Shown one piece after another: positions 9,125 to 18,631 of a DNA stretch of 64,000 nucleotides (the stretch's first letter is position 1; each line of letters opens with the position of its first letter). Both the position numbers and the translations under genes were made by a program. The notes under the pieces were generated by a model. That model made no database searches. It was not told where the DNA came from and was given only the letters and a program-made list of their open reading frames with translations. Source of the DNA: Wocania_A sp965224845 (GTDB taxonomy: Bacteria > Bacteroidota > Bacteroidia > Flavobacteriales > Flavobacteriaceae); assembly GCA_965224845.1 (NCBI GenBank), contig CBDDAJ010000006.1, forward strand, positions 1-64,000, read 5' to 3'.

Positions 9125-10648
9125 ATGAAGTTTCGGGTTAAACATATTGTAATTGGTTTTAGTTTAATATTATTAATTGTTTGTGCTAATTTATTTAAGA
9201 TAGAAGCCAAAAAGAAGAATGAGCAAGCGACGCCTAATATTTTGTTTATTTTTCCAGATCAGTTAAGAAATTCTGCAATAGGTATTAACAATCAAGACCC
9301 TGTTCATACACCAAATATAGACAAGCTGGCTAAAGAAGGGATGCTTATATCTAATGCTATTAGTAATTATCCGTTATGTAGTCCATACCGAGGCATGTTA
9401 ATGACTGGGAAGTTGCCTTATAATAATTCCATACTAAGTAATAGTAATTCGCAACGTTACAAATACAATAATTCATGGCAAAAAGATGATGTTAGTATTT
9501 CTGATGTATTAGTTGAAAATGGATATGATGCAGGTTATGTTGGTAAGTTACATTTAACATCACCAAAACCTATAAAAGGAAAAGATACCATTTTATGGGA
9601 TGCCTACACGCCAAAAACCCAAAGGCATGGTTTTAATTTTTGGTACTCCTACGGAACGTTTGATGAACACAATAATCCACATTATTGGATAAATGATGCT
9701 AAGAAAGAAGAGGTGACTTATATAAACGAATGGTCGCCAAAACACGAAGCAGATGTTATTATAGATTATATTGAGAATTCATCAAAAAAGATACGAAATG
9801 ATGATAAACCATTCGCTTTGTTTTGGTCTGTAAACCCTCCGCATCCTCCATATCAATATGTACCGGAACAATACTTGAAACATTATAAAGATAAGCCGTT
9901 AGAAGCGTTATTGATAAGAGAAAATGTAGATTTAGAAACCAATGCGGAAGATTTAACTTTCCATACCGGAGCCACAAGAAAGCGAACCCATTTAGCAAAG
10001 CAGCATGTAAGAAATCATTTTGCTATGATTACCGGTGTGGACGAGCAAATAGGTCGCGTGTTAGAAGCCTTGAAAACATCTGGGTTGGAAGAAAACACCA
10101 TAGTTGTATTTACCTCAGACCATGGTGAAATGATGGGAAGTCATGGACTAATGTCCAAAAACGTTTGGTTTGATGAAGCCATAAATGTTCCTTTTATTAT
10201 TAAGTGGCCCAAAAAGATAAAAGCAAATCAAAAAAGCAAATTAATAGTTAGTGTAACAGATATTATGCCTACACTTTTAAATATGTCAGGAGCTACAAAA
10301 GGTATGCCTGGAGATTTAGATGGAAATGACTTATCGCAAATCATTTTAAAAGATGAAGGCAACAAACCAAGCGCTGCACTTTATTATTTTATTAATGAAG
10401 GACAACCGCAATCTGGGCATAGGGGAATAAAAACGCATAAATATACTTATGTAATTACAATTGATAAAAAAGGCGTAATGCGTAAGTTTTTATATGACAA
10501 CGAAAATGATCCATACCAAAAGGAGAATTTGATAAGTAAGCAACTTGAAGTAGAAGATGTTTTACACAAAGAACTGCTTGAAAAATTAAAAGAGAAAAAG
10601 GATCCATGGTTAGATTTTTATTTAGAGCTTAAAAGTGAAAAAGGATAA
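9125..10648 (+). CDS. S1 family sulfatase (CSPYR)
   Basis: This formylglycine-dependent sulfatase hydrolyses sulfate esters. An N-terminal hydrophobic segment (about 8-24) serves as signal or anchor. The metal-binding start NILFIFPDQ lies at about 38. The maturation site CSPYRGMLMTG begins at Cys85, where the cysteine must be oxidised to formylglycine by an enzyme not encoded in this window. TSDHGEMMGSHGL (about 337-349) supplies further metal and catalytic residues. The first metal-binding pair reads Asp-Gln instead of Asp-Asp, as in many choline-sulfatase-like members. It lies between GH88 and a small lipoprotein gene, co-oriented with gaps of a few bases. Its regiospecificity is not readable from the sequence. 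Confidence 0.94.
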   Translation: MKFRVKHIVIGFSLILLIVCANLFKIEAKKKNEQATPNILFIFPDQLRNSAIGINNQDPVHTPNIDKLAKEGMLISNAISNYPLCSPYRGMLMTGKLPYNNSILSNSNSQRYKYNNSWQKDDVSISDVLVENGYDAGYVGKLHLTSPKPIKGKDTILWDAYTPKTQRHGFNFWYSYGTFDEHNNPHYWINDAKKEEVTYINEWSPKHEADVIIDYIENSSKKIRNDDKPFALFWSVNPPHPPYQYVPEQYLKHYKDKPLEALLIRENVDLETNAEDLTFHTGATRKRTHLAKQHVRNHFAMITGVDEQIGRVLEALKTSGLEENTIVVFTSDHGEMMGSHGLMSKNVWFDEAINVPFIIKWPKKIKANQKSKLIVSVTDIMPTLLNMSGATKGMPGDLDGNDLSQIILKDEGNKPSAALYYFINEGQPQSGHRGIKTHKYTYVITIDKKGVMRKFLYDNENDPYQKENLISKQLEVEDVLHKELLEKLKEKKDPWLDFYLELKSEKG

Positions 10649-10649
10649 A

Positions 10650-11420
10650 ATGACATTTAAAAAGCTACATCATATTTGCTTAATAAATTTTTTGTGTTCT
10701 GTTCTATTCTTGTTTTTGGTTAATTGTGAGCAGAATAGAGAAGGTGTTATTTATTTTAGAAGTGATTTTGGCAGTATTAATAAGAACATAAAAAAATCTC
10801 CTGAGTATTATTTAAACTCTATAAATGATTGGCAGGTCATAGGAGGCAAAATAGAATGCTTGGTTAGTGATAAAAATAGAAATGTATTTTTGTTAAGTAG
10901 GGAACTTCCCAAAGACATTGGTAGTTTAGAAATGAAGGTTCGCCTGGGGTTTTATAATAAAACGATTTCGAGTTCTAATAAAAACTGGGGTGGTTTTAGT
11001 ATAGGTTTTAAAAGGTTTTCTAACACTAAGAAATCTAAAGAAAAGCCATTTAGTAAAAGCAGTATAAATATAGGTGTTTGTACCAATGGAACCTTGTTTA
11101 TTGGTGAACCAGGACTTAACCAAAATAATTATAATATAATAAATGTTTTAGATAGAGGGTTGGATTTAATCGTGTCGTTTGATTATATAAAAGGGAAATA
11201 CACCATCGATGTTGCTCTTTTAGATGTGGAAAGCGGCACTGTTTTAGGGCGCATATCAAAAAACAATGTTCCTGCTACTAAGCTTGCGGGAAATATAGCT
11301 TTAGTTAGCGACTTTGAAAATGAGACATCAACTAAAAATCAAAAAAGTGTTTGGTTTCAAGATTGGATAATTCAAGGTTCTAAATTAAATGCAGGAACCC
11401 CAATAGTGTTTAATAACTAA
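10650..11420 (+). CDS. PUL lipoprotein of unknown function, probable beta-sandwich
   Basis: This is a secreted lipoprotein of about 256 residues that I do not recognise. The ATG at 10650, directly after the sulfatase stop, is preferred over the in-frame GTG at 10635, which overlaps the sulfatase. From the ATG the signal peptide runs to a lipobox cysteine in LFLFLVNCEQN. The rest alternates short hydrophobic strands with glycines (LEMKVRLGF, WGGFSIGFKRF, LIVSFDYIKGKYTIDVALLD, WFQDWIIQG). This resembles a concanavalin-like or LamG-like jelly roll. Such folds occur in lyases and in binding modules. Its place between a sulfatase and the PL8-like lyase implies a role on the same glycan, but no catalytic residue can be named. 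Confidence 0.75.
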   Translation: MTFKKLHHICLINFLCSVLFLFLVNCEQNREGVIYFRSDFGSINKNIKKSPEYYLNSINDWQVIGGKIECLVSDKNRNVFLLSRELPKDIGSLEMKVRLGFYNKTISSSNKNWGGFSIGFKRFSNTKKSKEKPFSKSSINIGVCTNGTLFIGEPGLNQNNYNIINVLDRGLDLIVSFDYIKGKYTIDVALLDVESGTVLGRISKNNVPATKLAGNIALVSDFENETSTKNQKSVWFQDWIIQGSKLNAGTPIVFNN

Positions 11421-11460
11421 ATAAGCTGCTATTAAAAGTAGCAACCATAAATTAAGTCAT

Positions 11461-14400
11461 ATGAAGATTTTTCATTTTTCAAACAAGATAGCAGGCATAC
11501 TTTTATTGTTATCTCATTGTATTTATTCTCAAGAGCAAAATAAACCAGCCGTAGAATCTTTCGAAAAAGAGACTGTTTTAAAATTTTATGAGGCTAAAAA
11601 TAGCCGTTTGTCAGTAAGCAGTGAACACTTTCAATTCGGAAAAAAATCATTACACTGGAGTTGGGATGGTGAAGCTTCTTTTGGAACCTCTAATTTTAAA
11701 CGGCTTACAAAAGAAGAGAGCCCTTTAGCTTATGGCGATTTCTTTAAATCAAGCCCAACATTACAAATGGCAATGTATAATGAATTTCCTCAAAACGAGA
11801 CCATTACCGTTGCCTTTAAAAAGGGAGATAAAAAAGAAGTTTGGTTTGATATACCTCTTAATTTTAAAGGATGGCGAACAATTTGGGTTCCCTTTTATGA
11901 GATGAAAGGAACCCCTCCAAAACAAGGTGCTGCAATCGATTACGAATATTTTGAAGTGATAACCAAATCTAAAAAAGGGAGTTTGTTTTTTGATGATATT
12001 ATATTCTCACAATACCAAGACGACAGGCATCAATACCCAGATCAAATAGTCCCTTTTATAAAGAAAGGACAAGGTCATGCAGATGATCATTGGATGCCTT
12101 TAATTAGCTTTTATAATAATGTTAAGAACTTAGAAGTTAAACCGATTTCTGTAGCAATAAGAGTAGATTTAAAAAAGTTTGAAAAGCGAATTGATGATGA
12201 TTTAAGAATTGCAAAAAAGTATAAGTTGTATATAAGCTCTATAAAAGAAACTTATGCTAAATTAAACCTCGAAAATAGAGGTAAGACAGTAACTGGACCA
12301 CCACTAACCTTTTCAAGAAAGCAATCGTACTACAATAAAAAACTACAAGGCGCTAATACGCATAATGATATTAAGGATTTTGGCAAAGTATTAAAAAAAA
12401 TAGCTGTTTATTATGATAGAGCGAGTGGTAACGATAAAGAGCAAATGAAGGCTATGTTTATTAGTGCAACGAAATATTTTTTAGACCAGGGCTGGCAAGC
12501 GGGTTCAAGCGGAGGAACAAGGCACCATATTGGTTATGGAGTAAGAGATATTGCCACAGCTTTTTATATAATGCGAGGCCTTTTATATGAAGAAAGGCTT
12601 TTAAATGAAGTTGCCGATAGCTTACATTGGTTATTCAATTTGGGCATGATCTTGGAAGATGAAAAAGACTTTCATGTAAATATTGATTATTTAAACACAC
12701 AATCTTATTATCATTTACTGCTTATTTTCTTATCTGAAACACAAGAAAAACAGGCCGCTTTATTAAGGGCATATTCAAACTATATGTCAGTTATTTTAGC
12801 ACAACAAAATGAAGAATGGGGTTTTAAAGTCGATGGCACATCGTGGCACCATTCCGGACATTATCCGGCTTATGGTATTGGAGCTTTTAATAATGTACCA
12901 AAAGTGATTAATATTTTAGCCAGAACAAGGTTTAGAATTAAAACAGAAGGGCATAAAAATTTTAAAAATGCATTTTTAACAACAAGACTTTACAGCCAGA
13001 TGTACGATTGGGGCTTTGGTAATGCTGGTCGTCATCCTTTTAGTGGTGATATTTCAAGATTGAAGCAGCAATACCTTTTAATGGCTAATGCAGGTAATCC
13101 CAATGGAAAAGAGGTTATCGATAAAGATGTGGCAGCTGCTTATTTAAGATTGTGGGGGAATAACGATATGGTTAATACAACGTTATTTACAAAATTAAAC
13201 GGGATCAATAAAGAAGTTTTAAGAGGATATTACACCCTGCCTTATGCAGCAACGGCAATACACAGAAATGATCAATGGGCAGCAATTATTAAAGGTTATA
13301 GTAAATATGTTTGGGCTTCCGAGATTTATGTTACTGATAATAGATATGGTAGATATCCTGCAAACGGCACCATTCAGTTACTAAATAGTAAAGGCGAATT
13401 GGAAAGTGGTTTTAAACAAGAAGGATGGGATTGGAATCGTTTTCCGGGAGCAACAGTTATTTATTTACCATTGGAAGAATTAGAGGCAGACAGCCCTTTA
13501 ATAATGTTTAAATCTCAAGAGACCTTTGCAGGAGCAACGGAGTTAGATGGAAATGGGGTTTTTGGAATGATTTTAAATGAAGAAAAAGGCTCTAATGCTG
13601 ATGGTCCAAGTAGTAAAATTGGTTTTCCGGGTAAGCTTAAAGCAAAAAAATCTGTTTTTTCTTTTAAAGATAAAATGGTTTGTATAGGAACGGGTATCTC
13701 AAGTGTTGATGGTAAAAATCCAACACAAACCAATTTGTTTCAAACCTTTTTAATAAACAAAAAAGATCCTATTTATACCTCGTCAAATACTATTATAAAA
13801 TTTCCTTATTCTAATACAATACCAGGAAGCAACGAAGGAAAAAATTGGTTAGTTGATCCTTATGGAAATGGATATCATATTTTATCCGATCATGCCATTT
13901 CTTTAAAAAAAGAAACACAAAAATCGTATCATAATAAATACTCAGTAAATACAGGAAAAATAAGTTTGGCAGCAAAAGGTGTTAAAGATACCCAGGGGAA
14001 TTTTGCATCAGCATGGATAAATCACGGTTTAGCACCAAAAAATGAATCCTATCAATATGTTATCTACCCGTTTTTAAGTACTGAAGATCAAAACAACTTT
14101 GGAAATAAAATACGAAAAGATAAAACAATAGAAGTTAAAAGAGCAGATAATATTGCTCATATTGTGTGCGATAAAAACACTAGTACTACAGGATATTCGA
14201 TTTTTGAAGCAAACGAAGATTTGGAGGTTGATTTTATTAAGGAAGTTTCTGCACCAGCCTTAATAATAATTAATCATAACACAATAAATTCGTTAACTAT
14301 AAGTGCTGTACAACCAGATTTAAATTTCCCTAAAAATGAGAGAAATAAGCTAGAAAAGTACAGCGCCCCAGTTGAATTAAAAATTACTTTAAAAGGTAAT

Positions 14401-14517
14401 TGGAGCACTTCTGTTAGCGATTTTATTAAAGCAGTTGATCGTTCAGAAAATACAACAATTATTACGTTAAGCTGTATTAACGGGTTTCCGAGAAAGTTTC
14501 AGATGCATAAAAAATAA
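11461..14517 (+). CDS. PL8 family lyase, chondroitinase-ABC-like
   Basis: This large secreted eliminase of 1018 residues has a signal peptide at 1-23. An N-terminal jelly-roll domain (about 30-185, FKGWRTIWVPFYEMKG, SLFFDDIIF) is followed by an alpha/alpha-toroid catalytic domain (about 205-580) and C-terminal antiparallel beta-sandwich domains. This is the layout of chondroitin sulfate ABC lyases. The catalytic segment WHHSGHYPAYG places His464 and Tyr471 with the same seven-residue spacing as the His/Tyr pair of Proteus chondroitinase ABC. Arg524 in NAGRHPF matches the catalytic arginine. The segment FAGATELDGNGVFGM lies where the catalytic glutamate is expected. It would produce unsaturated oligosaccharides for the GH88 enzyme. 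Exact polymer preference is not readable. Confidence 0.92.
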   Translation: MKIFHFSNKIAGILLLLSHCIYSQEQNKPAVESFEKETVLKFYEAKNSRLSVSSEHFQFGKKSLHWSWDGEASFGTSNFKRLTKEESPLAYGDFFKSSPTLQMAMYNEFPQNETITVAFKKGDKKEVWFDIPLNFKGWRTIWVPFYEMKGTPPKQGAAIDYEYFEVITKSKKGSLFFDDIIFSQYQDDRHQYPDQIVPFIKKGQGHADDHWMPLISFYNNVKNLEVKPISVAIRVDLKKFEKRIDDDLRIAKKYKLYISSIKETYAKLNLENRGKTVTGPPLTFSRKQSYYNKKLQGANTHNDIKDFGKVLKKIAVYYDRASGNDKEQMKAMFISATKYFLDQGWQAGSSGGTRHHIGYGVRDIATAFYIMRGLLYEERLLNEVADSLHWLFNLGMILEDEKDFHVNIDYLNTQSYYHLLLIFLSETQEKQAALLRAYSNYMSVILAQQNEEWGFKVDGTSWHHSGHYPAYGIGAFNNVPKVINILARTRFRIKTEGHKNFKNAFLTTRLYSQMYDWGFGNAGRHPFSGDISRLKQQYLLMANAGNPNGKEVIDKDVAAAYLRLWGNNDMVNTTLFTKLNGINKEVLRGYYTLPYAATAIHRNDQWAAIIKGYSKYVWASEIYVTDNRYGRYPANGTIQLLNSKGELESGFKQEGWDWNRFPGATVIYLPLEELEADSPLIMFKSQETFAGATELDGNGVFGMILNEEKGSNADGPSSKIGFPGKLKAKKSVFSFKDKMVCIGTGISSVDGKNPTQTNLFQTFLINKKDPIYTSSNTIIKFPYSNTIPGSNEGKNWLVDPYGNGYHILSDHAISLKKETQKSYHNKYSVNTGKISLAAKGVKDTQGNFASAWINHGLAPKNESYQYVIYPFLSTEDQNNFGNKIRKDKTIEVKRADNIAHIVCDKNTSTTGYSIFEANEDLEVDFIKEVSAPALIIINHNTINSLTISAVQPDLNFPKNERNKLEKYSAPVELKITLKGNWSTSVSDFIKAVDRSENTTIITLSCINGFPRKFQMHKK

Positions 14518-14706
14518 AAGCAGCTTGTAAATAGTAACATGGTATTTAAAAGTCTATTGAAGCCTGTAAAATCATTAATTTACCTTATGAAATTATTACA
14601 GATAAATTAAAATTTAAGGTCCTTCATTCAAAAGTAAACCCTTCAATCTGTTATATTTCGGTTTCAAGGGCTTCTTCTCAGGGACTTCGTGAAATTGGGG
14701 AATGAT

Positions 14707-14714
14707 TAGATTTG
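14707..14714 (+). promoter_or_regulatory. isolated -7-like box
   Basis: TAGATTTG at 14707-14714 matches the Bacteroidetes -7 consensus in the 264-base gap before the beta-helix gene. No TTG is found at the usual distance upstream. A short stem (AAATAG and CTATTT) lies between the box and the start codon at 14782. It could allow a second transcript start inside the PUL, but the support is weak. Confidence 0.25.
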
Positions 14715-14781
14715 TTAATACAAGGCACTGATAGATAATAAAAATAAAGAGTAAATAGGACGCTCTATTTCTTAATAAAGT

Positions 14782-16407
14782 ATGATTGATAAAAACACAT
14801 CTATTTTTATTTGTTGCTTTATAGTAATAATAAGTAACATTTATAATGCAAAAGCACAGGAAGCTTTTATCTGGAAAAAATTTACAGGTGAAATTTATAA
14901 TCCAGAAATCCCTATGCTTTTTGATTATTCCTATGCAGGTTATAAACTTGGAGCACAAGGCATCCCTAAAAGGCATAAGCATTTAGAAATTTTTAATGTG
15001 TTGGATTTTGGAGCGATTCCTAACGATACAATTTCAGATCAAGAGGCCATTCAAAGAACAATATATGCTGCCGAAAAAAATAAAGGAGGCATTGTATTGT
15101 TTCCGCCTGGGGAGTTTTTAGTGAATGTAAAGCCTAAAAAAACAAACCCTATTGAGATTGTTTCTTCTAATATTATTTTAAAAGGAAGTAGTTTGGGTAA
15201 AAACAGAACAGTGATTAATATGAAAAATCATATGTTACAAAGAACACCAGATGAGCCCGAATGGAAAGTGAGTTATATGTTTAAGTTTACTTCAAAAAAA
15301 GAAAATACCAGGCGAGCAAGTATAATAAAAAACACTAAGGCAGGTGATTTTATAATTGAAGTTGATAACCCCAGCATATTTTTAAATGCAAAATATATTA
15401 CACTTGAGATGCCTTATAATGTTGATGCGGTTTTAACTTCACTTAATGGAAAAGTACCAAGGCCACATTGGGAAAAGCTTAAGCAAAAAGGTGTTACTTT
15501 TATTGAGAATCATGAAATAGAAAGTATTTCTGGGAATAAAATTAGATTAAAAGATCCTTTAATAAATTTAATAAAAAAGAATCATAACTGGGAGGCAAAG
15601 CCATTTTATCCATTAGAAAATGTTGGTGTTGAAGACCTCTTTTTTAAAGCGAACTTTAAAGACAAATTTGTACACCATAAAGATTTTTTACATGATAATG
15701 CCTGGTCAATTATTGCCATGCAAAATGTTGCACATTCCTGGGTAAGAAGATGTAGATTTAGTAATGTTACAGGAGCTGTTTCTATAAGTAACAGTTATGC
15801 ATCTTCCATTTTAATGTTGTTGGTTGAGGGCAATAGCGGACATAAATTAACCAATGTTACACAATCTACAAGAATACTAACAGGCTTAATAAACGACGCG
15901 TCTAATTATGGTCAATTTCATGGGGCTTCAATGTCTCACAAAACATCTGGCTCTGTAATTTGGCGTGTAAAAACACCAAAACAAGGCTGGGATTCGCATG
16001 CAGATATTCCAAAAAACAATCTTGTCGATTTATACGAAGGCGCTAAAATGACAGCTCATGGCGGATTTTATAAAAATGAACCCCATCATTTAGAAGGTTT
16101 AACACTTTGGAATTATAAAAGAATAGGGGAACCTGTTACAGGTTATGATTTCTGGAAACTTTCAGGACAAGGGATGTATTGGGGTTTTTCTGTTGTAAAT
16201 CCAATTATTATTGGTTTGCATGGTTCAAAGACTTCGTTTGATGAAGCCAACATTGGTTATATAGAAAACTTAGGCACTAAAGTTTTACCGGAATCTTTAT
16301 ATGAAGCACAATTAAAATTCAGACTGAATAAAACACCAAAATGGATTAGTAAAAGTTTAAAAGAATGGGAGAAATTAGAGCAGAAATGGTTGCAAAAAGC
16401 ATTATAA
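14782..16407 (+). CDS. secreted right-handed beta-helix protein (DUF4955/pectate-lyase-3-like)
   Basis: This secreted protein of 541 residues has a signal peptide ending near NAKAQ (residue 25). The segment VLDFGAIPNDTISDQEAIQR (about 73-92), followed by GGIVLFPPGEFLV, is the typical opening of right-handed beta-helix enzymes of the pectate-lyase-3 type. It is followed by repeated short strands such as NIILKGSSLGKNRTVI, GVEDLFFKANF, AHSWVRRCRFSNVTGAVSIS and GHKLTNVTQSTR. The C-terminal half looks like DUF4955 proteins from Bacteroidetes PULs. This fold is shared by polysaccharide lyases and hydrolases. Placement after the PL8-like lyase makes a second depolymerase attacking another linkage plausible. 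Catalytic residues could not be assigned. Confidence 0.8.
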   Translation: MIDKNTSIFICCFIVIISNIYNAKAQEAFIWKKFTGEIYNPEIPMLFDYSYAGYKLGAQGIPKRHKHLEIFNVLDFGAIPNDTISDQEAIQRTIYAAEKNKGGIVLFPPGEFLVNVKPKKTNPIEIVSSNIILKGSSLGKNRTVINMKNHMLQRTPDEPEWKVSYMFKFTSKKENTRRASIIKNTKAGDFIIEVDNPSIFLNAKYITLEMPYNVDAVLTSLNGKVPRPHWEKLKQKGVTFIENHEIESISGNKIRLKDPLINLIKKNHNWEAKPFYPLENVGVEDLFFKANFKDKFVHHKDFLHDNAWSIIAMQNVAHSWVRRCRFSNVTGAVSISNSYASSILMLLVEGNSGHKLTNVTQSTRILTGLINDASNYGQFHGASMSHKTSGSVIWRVKTPKQGWDSHADIPKNNLVDLYEGAKMTAHGGFYKNEPHHLEGLTLWNYKRIGEPVTGYDFWKLSGQGMYWGFSVVNPIIIGLHGSKTSFDEANIGYIENLGTKVLPESLYEAQLKFRLNKTPKWISKSLKEWEKLEQKWLQKAL

Positions 16408-16409
16408 AA

Positions 16410-17864
16410 ATGGAGTACCAAAAAATAATCTCTATAGTATTGTTATTTCTTCTTTGTTCTTGTAAACAAAAAGAGCAGAAAGACATTGTTTTAACAATTG
16501 ATAAATCAATAGAAAACAGACCCAATATTGTGCTGATAATGACAGATCAACATCAAGCGCAAGCATTAAGTATAGCAGGTAATTTAGATGTAAAAACGCC
16601 TAATTTAGATAAGCTGGCAAAAACAGGAATTCGTTTTCCAAATACTTATGTTACATTTCCTTTATGTGTACCCTCAAGATCAAGTGTTTTTACTGGAAAG
16701 CTTCCACATGTTTTAGGTGTAAATTCTAATGTACATGGGGAGAATGTTATAAGTGAAGACGAAAAAAATAACAGCCTGGGAAATAAATTAAAAGAAGCGG
16801 GTTACGATTGTAGTTATGGCGGAAAATGGCACGCACACGAAGCCGAAATTCCAAATGGTTTAGGTTTTGATAAAATTGCTGGATTTGGAGATATTCCTCT
16901 TGCAGAAAAATCAATTGATTATTTAAAATCCAGAAAAGATAAAAAACAACCTTTCTTTTTAGTAGCCTCTTTTGATAATCCTCATAATATTTGCGAATAT
17001 GCAAGAAATCAACCATTACCTTATGGAAATATACCACAAGTTCCTTTAGATAAAACCCCCGAACTACCCGTAAATTTTGAAAGAAGTAATACCTTTCCTG
17101 AAGCTCTGGAAATTGAACAAACTGCAAATAAAAGAGTATACCCTACGCAAAACTATACCCATGAAGATTGGCGAAATTATAGATATACCTACTATCAATT
17201 AGTTGAAAAAGTAGATAAAGAAATTGGTAAAATTATTGATGCTATTGATGATTTTGGATTAAGAGAAAACACACTTATTATTTTTACTAGTGATCACGGA
17301 GATGGAAATGCTGCTCACGGATGGAATCAAAAAACGGCCTTATTTCAAGAAAGTATTAAGGTTCCTTTTATAGTTAGTTATAAAACTAAAAATGTGTCTA
17401 AAGGAAAGACAAACACATCGTTAATTTCTAATGGATTAGATCTATACCCAACTATTCTAGACTTTGCAGATATTGCTATTCCATCTGAACTTTTGGGAAA
17501 ATCCATCAAACCAATTATAAAAAACAAACAACAAAATTTAAAGCGTGATTTTGTAGTTACAGAAACAAAGTTTGAAGGAAAACAAGCCTTCGGAACCATA
17601 GGAAGAAGCCTTATAAGTAAAAAATATAAATATATTCTTTACAGCTGGGGAAAAGATAGAGAACAATTTTTTGATTTAGAAAATGATCCTTACGAAATGA
17701 ATAACCTCATAAATTCTAAAGTTCATTTAAAAAATGTTGATGAGTTTAGACAAAAACTAATAGACTGGTGTAAAGAAACAAACGATACTAAGTTTTTAAA
17801 AAAGATGATGTTACCAAGTAATAGTAATAAATCTTCCAGCGAACTATTTGATAGATCATATTAA
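16410..17864 (+). CDS. S1 family sulfatase lipoprotein (CVPSR)
   Basis: This formylglycine sulfatase has 484 residues. The ATG at 16410 is chosen because it gives a clean lipoprotein signal, MEYQKIISIVLLFLLCSC, two bases after the beta-helix stop. The earlier in-frame start at 16365 overlaps that gene by 43 bases and adds 15 non-signal residues. NIVLIMTDQHQAQALS (about 39) is the metal-binding opening. CVPSRSSVFTGKLPH starts at the modified Cys86. TSDHGDGNAAHGW gives the second metal cluster. It resembles the choline-sulfatase-like branch of S1. It was probably acquired for one sulfate position of the same glycan as its neighbours. Confidence 0.94.
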   Translation: MEYQKIISIVLLFLLCSCKQKEQKDIVLTIDKSIENRPNIVLIMTDQHQAQALSIAGNLDVKTPNLDKLAKTGIRFPNTYVTFPLCVPSRSSVFTGKLPHVLGVNSNVHGENVISEDEKNNSLGNKLKEAGYDCSYGGKWHAHEAEIPNGLGFDKIAGFGDIPLAEKSIDYLKSRKDKKQPFFLVASFDNPHNICEYARNQPLPYGNIPQVPLDKTPELPVNFERSNTFPEALEIEQTANKRVYPTQNYTHEDWRNYRYTYYQLVEKVDKEIGKIIDAIDDFGLRENTLIIFTSDHGDGNAAHGWNQKTALFQESIKVPFIVSYKTKNVSKGKTNTSLISNGLDLYPTILDFADIAIPSELLGKSIKPIIKNKQQNLKRDFVVTETKFEGKQAFGTIGRSLISKKYKYILYSWGKDREQFFDLENDPYEMNNLINSKVHLKNVDEFRQKLIDWCKETNDTKFLKKMMLPSNSNKSSSELFDRSY

Positions 17865-17885
17865 TAATAAAGAGCTTTAAATGTT

Positions 17886-18596
17886 ATGACCGCGAAGTTT
17901 TTAAAAATGAACTCAAGTTTTAAAATATTAATTTTTAGTGTTCTATTATGTTTTTTCTCTTGCATAGCTAAAGCGAGTATTATTGTTTATAACAATGTTT
18001 TAAGTAATAATGCTAATTGGGTTGTAGAACAACAACCTAAAGGAAAAGTGAGTATTGTTAATGGGAAAATGGAAATAATAGATGCAAAAGGCGTTACTGT
18101 TTGGTTTAAAAATAAATTACACGGAAACATTAAAATTGAATATGATATAACTATTATAGACAATGATGGTCCATACGATAGGGTTTCTGATATGAACTGT
18201 TTCTGGATGGCAAACGATCCAAATAATCTTAACGATTTTTTTAAAGAATCACAACAACGTAAAGGTCATTTTCCTAATTACCATCATTTAAAGTTATATT
18301 ACGTCGGTTATGGAGGTCATCACAATACTAAAACCAGATTTAGACGATATAACGGTAATATTGACAGACCGTTGTTGCCAGAACACGATTTGTCTGATAA
18401 AAGATTTATGATTACTGCCAACAAAAAAATGCATATTGAAATTTTAACAAAACATAATTATATAAGTTATAGTAGAGACGGAGAAATAATCTTTAAAATT
18501 GATGATTCAACACCTTATACTAGTGGTTATTTTGGTTTTAGAACCGTAAATAACCATATGCTGGTTGAAAATTTTAAAGTTAGTAAGTTAAAATAA
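17886..18596 (+). CDS. DUF6250-like secreted protein
   Basis: This secreted protein of about 236 residues has a signal peptide ending near AKAS. The in-frame ATG at 17907 would give a shorter but equally good signal. The conserved core VSDMNCFWMANDPNNLNDFF, YYVGYGGHHNTKTRFRRYNG, LLPEHDLSDKRFMI and YTSGYFGFRTVNNHMLVENF matches my memory of DUF6250, a jelly-roll domain common in Bacteroidetes and planctomycete PULs. Clustered aromatic and charged residues (His, Arg, Tyr in YGGHHNTKTRFRRY) would suit a glycan site. No activity can be inferred for this copy. It lies between two sulfatase genes with gaps of 21 and 35 bases. Confidence 0.8.
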   Translation: MTAKFLKMNSSFKILIFSVLLCFFSCIAKASIIVYNNVLSNNANWVVEQQPKGKVSIVNGKMEIIDAKGVTVWFKNKLHGNIKIEYDITIIDNDGPYDRVSDMNCFWMANDPNNLNDFFKESQQRKGHFPNYHHLKLYYVGYGGHHNTKTRFRRYNGNIDRPLLPEHDLSDKRFMITANKKMHIEILTKHNYISYSRDGEIIFKIDDSTPYTSGYFGFRTVNNHMLVENFKVSKLK

Positions 18597-18631
18597 CCAA
18601 TTAAAAACAGATTAATTTAATAACAGAACAT

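Noticed and set aside
12000..14517. Naming the PL8-like enzyme a chondroitinase
   Set aside because: Catalytic residues match the chondroitinase ABC group, but related folds also cut hyaluronan and other uronans, so the substrate was left open.
14614..14982. - strand frame of 122 codons over the gap before the beta-helix gene
   Set aside because: Most of it overlaps the signal peptide region of the beta-helix gene on the other strand and no domain is visible.
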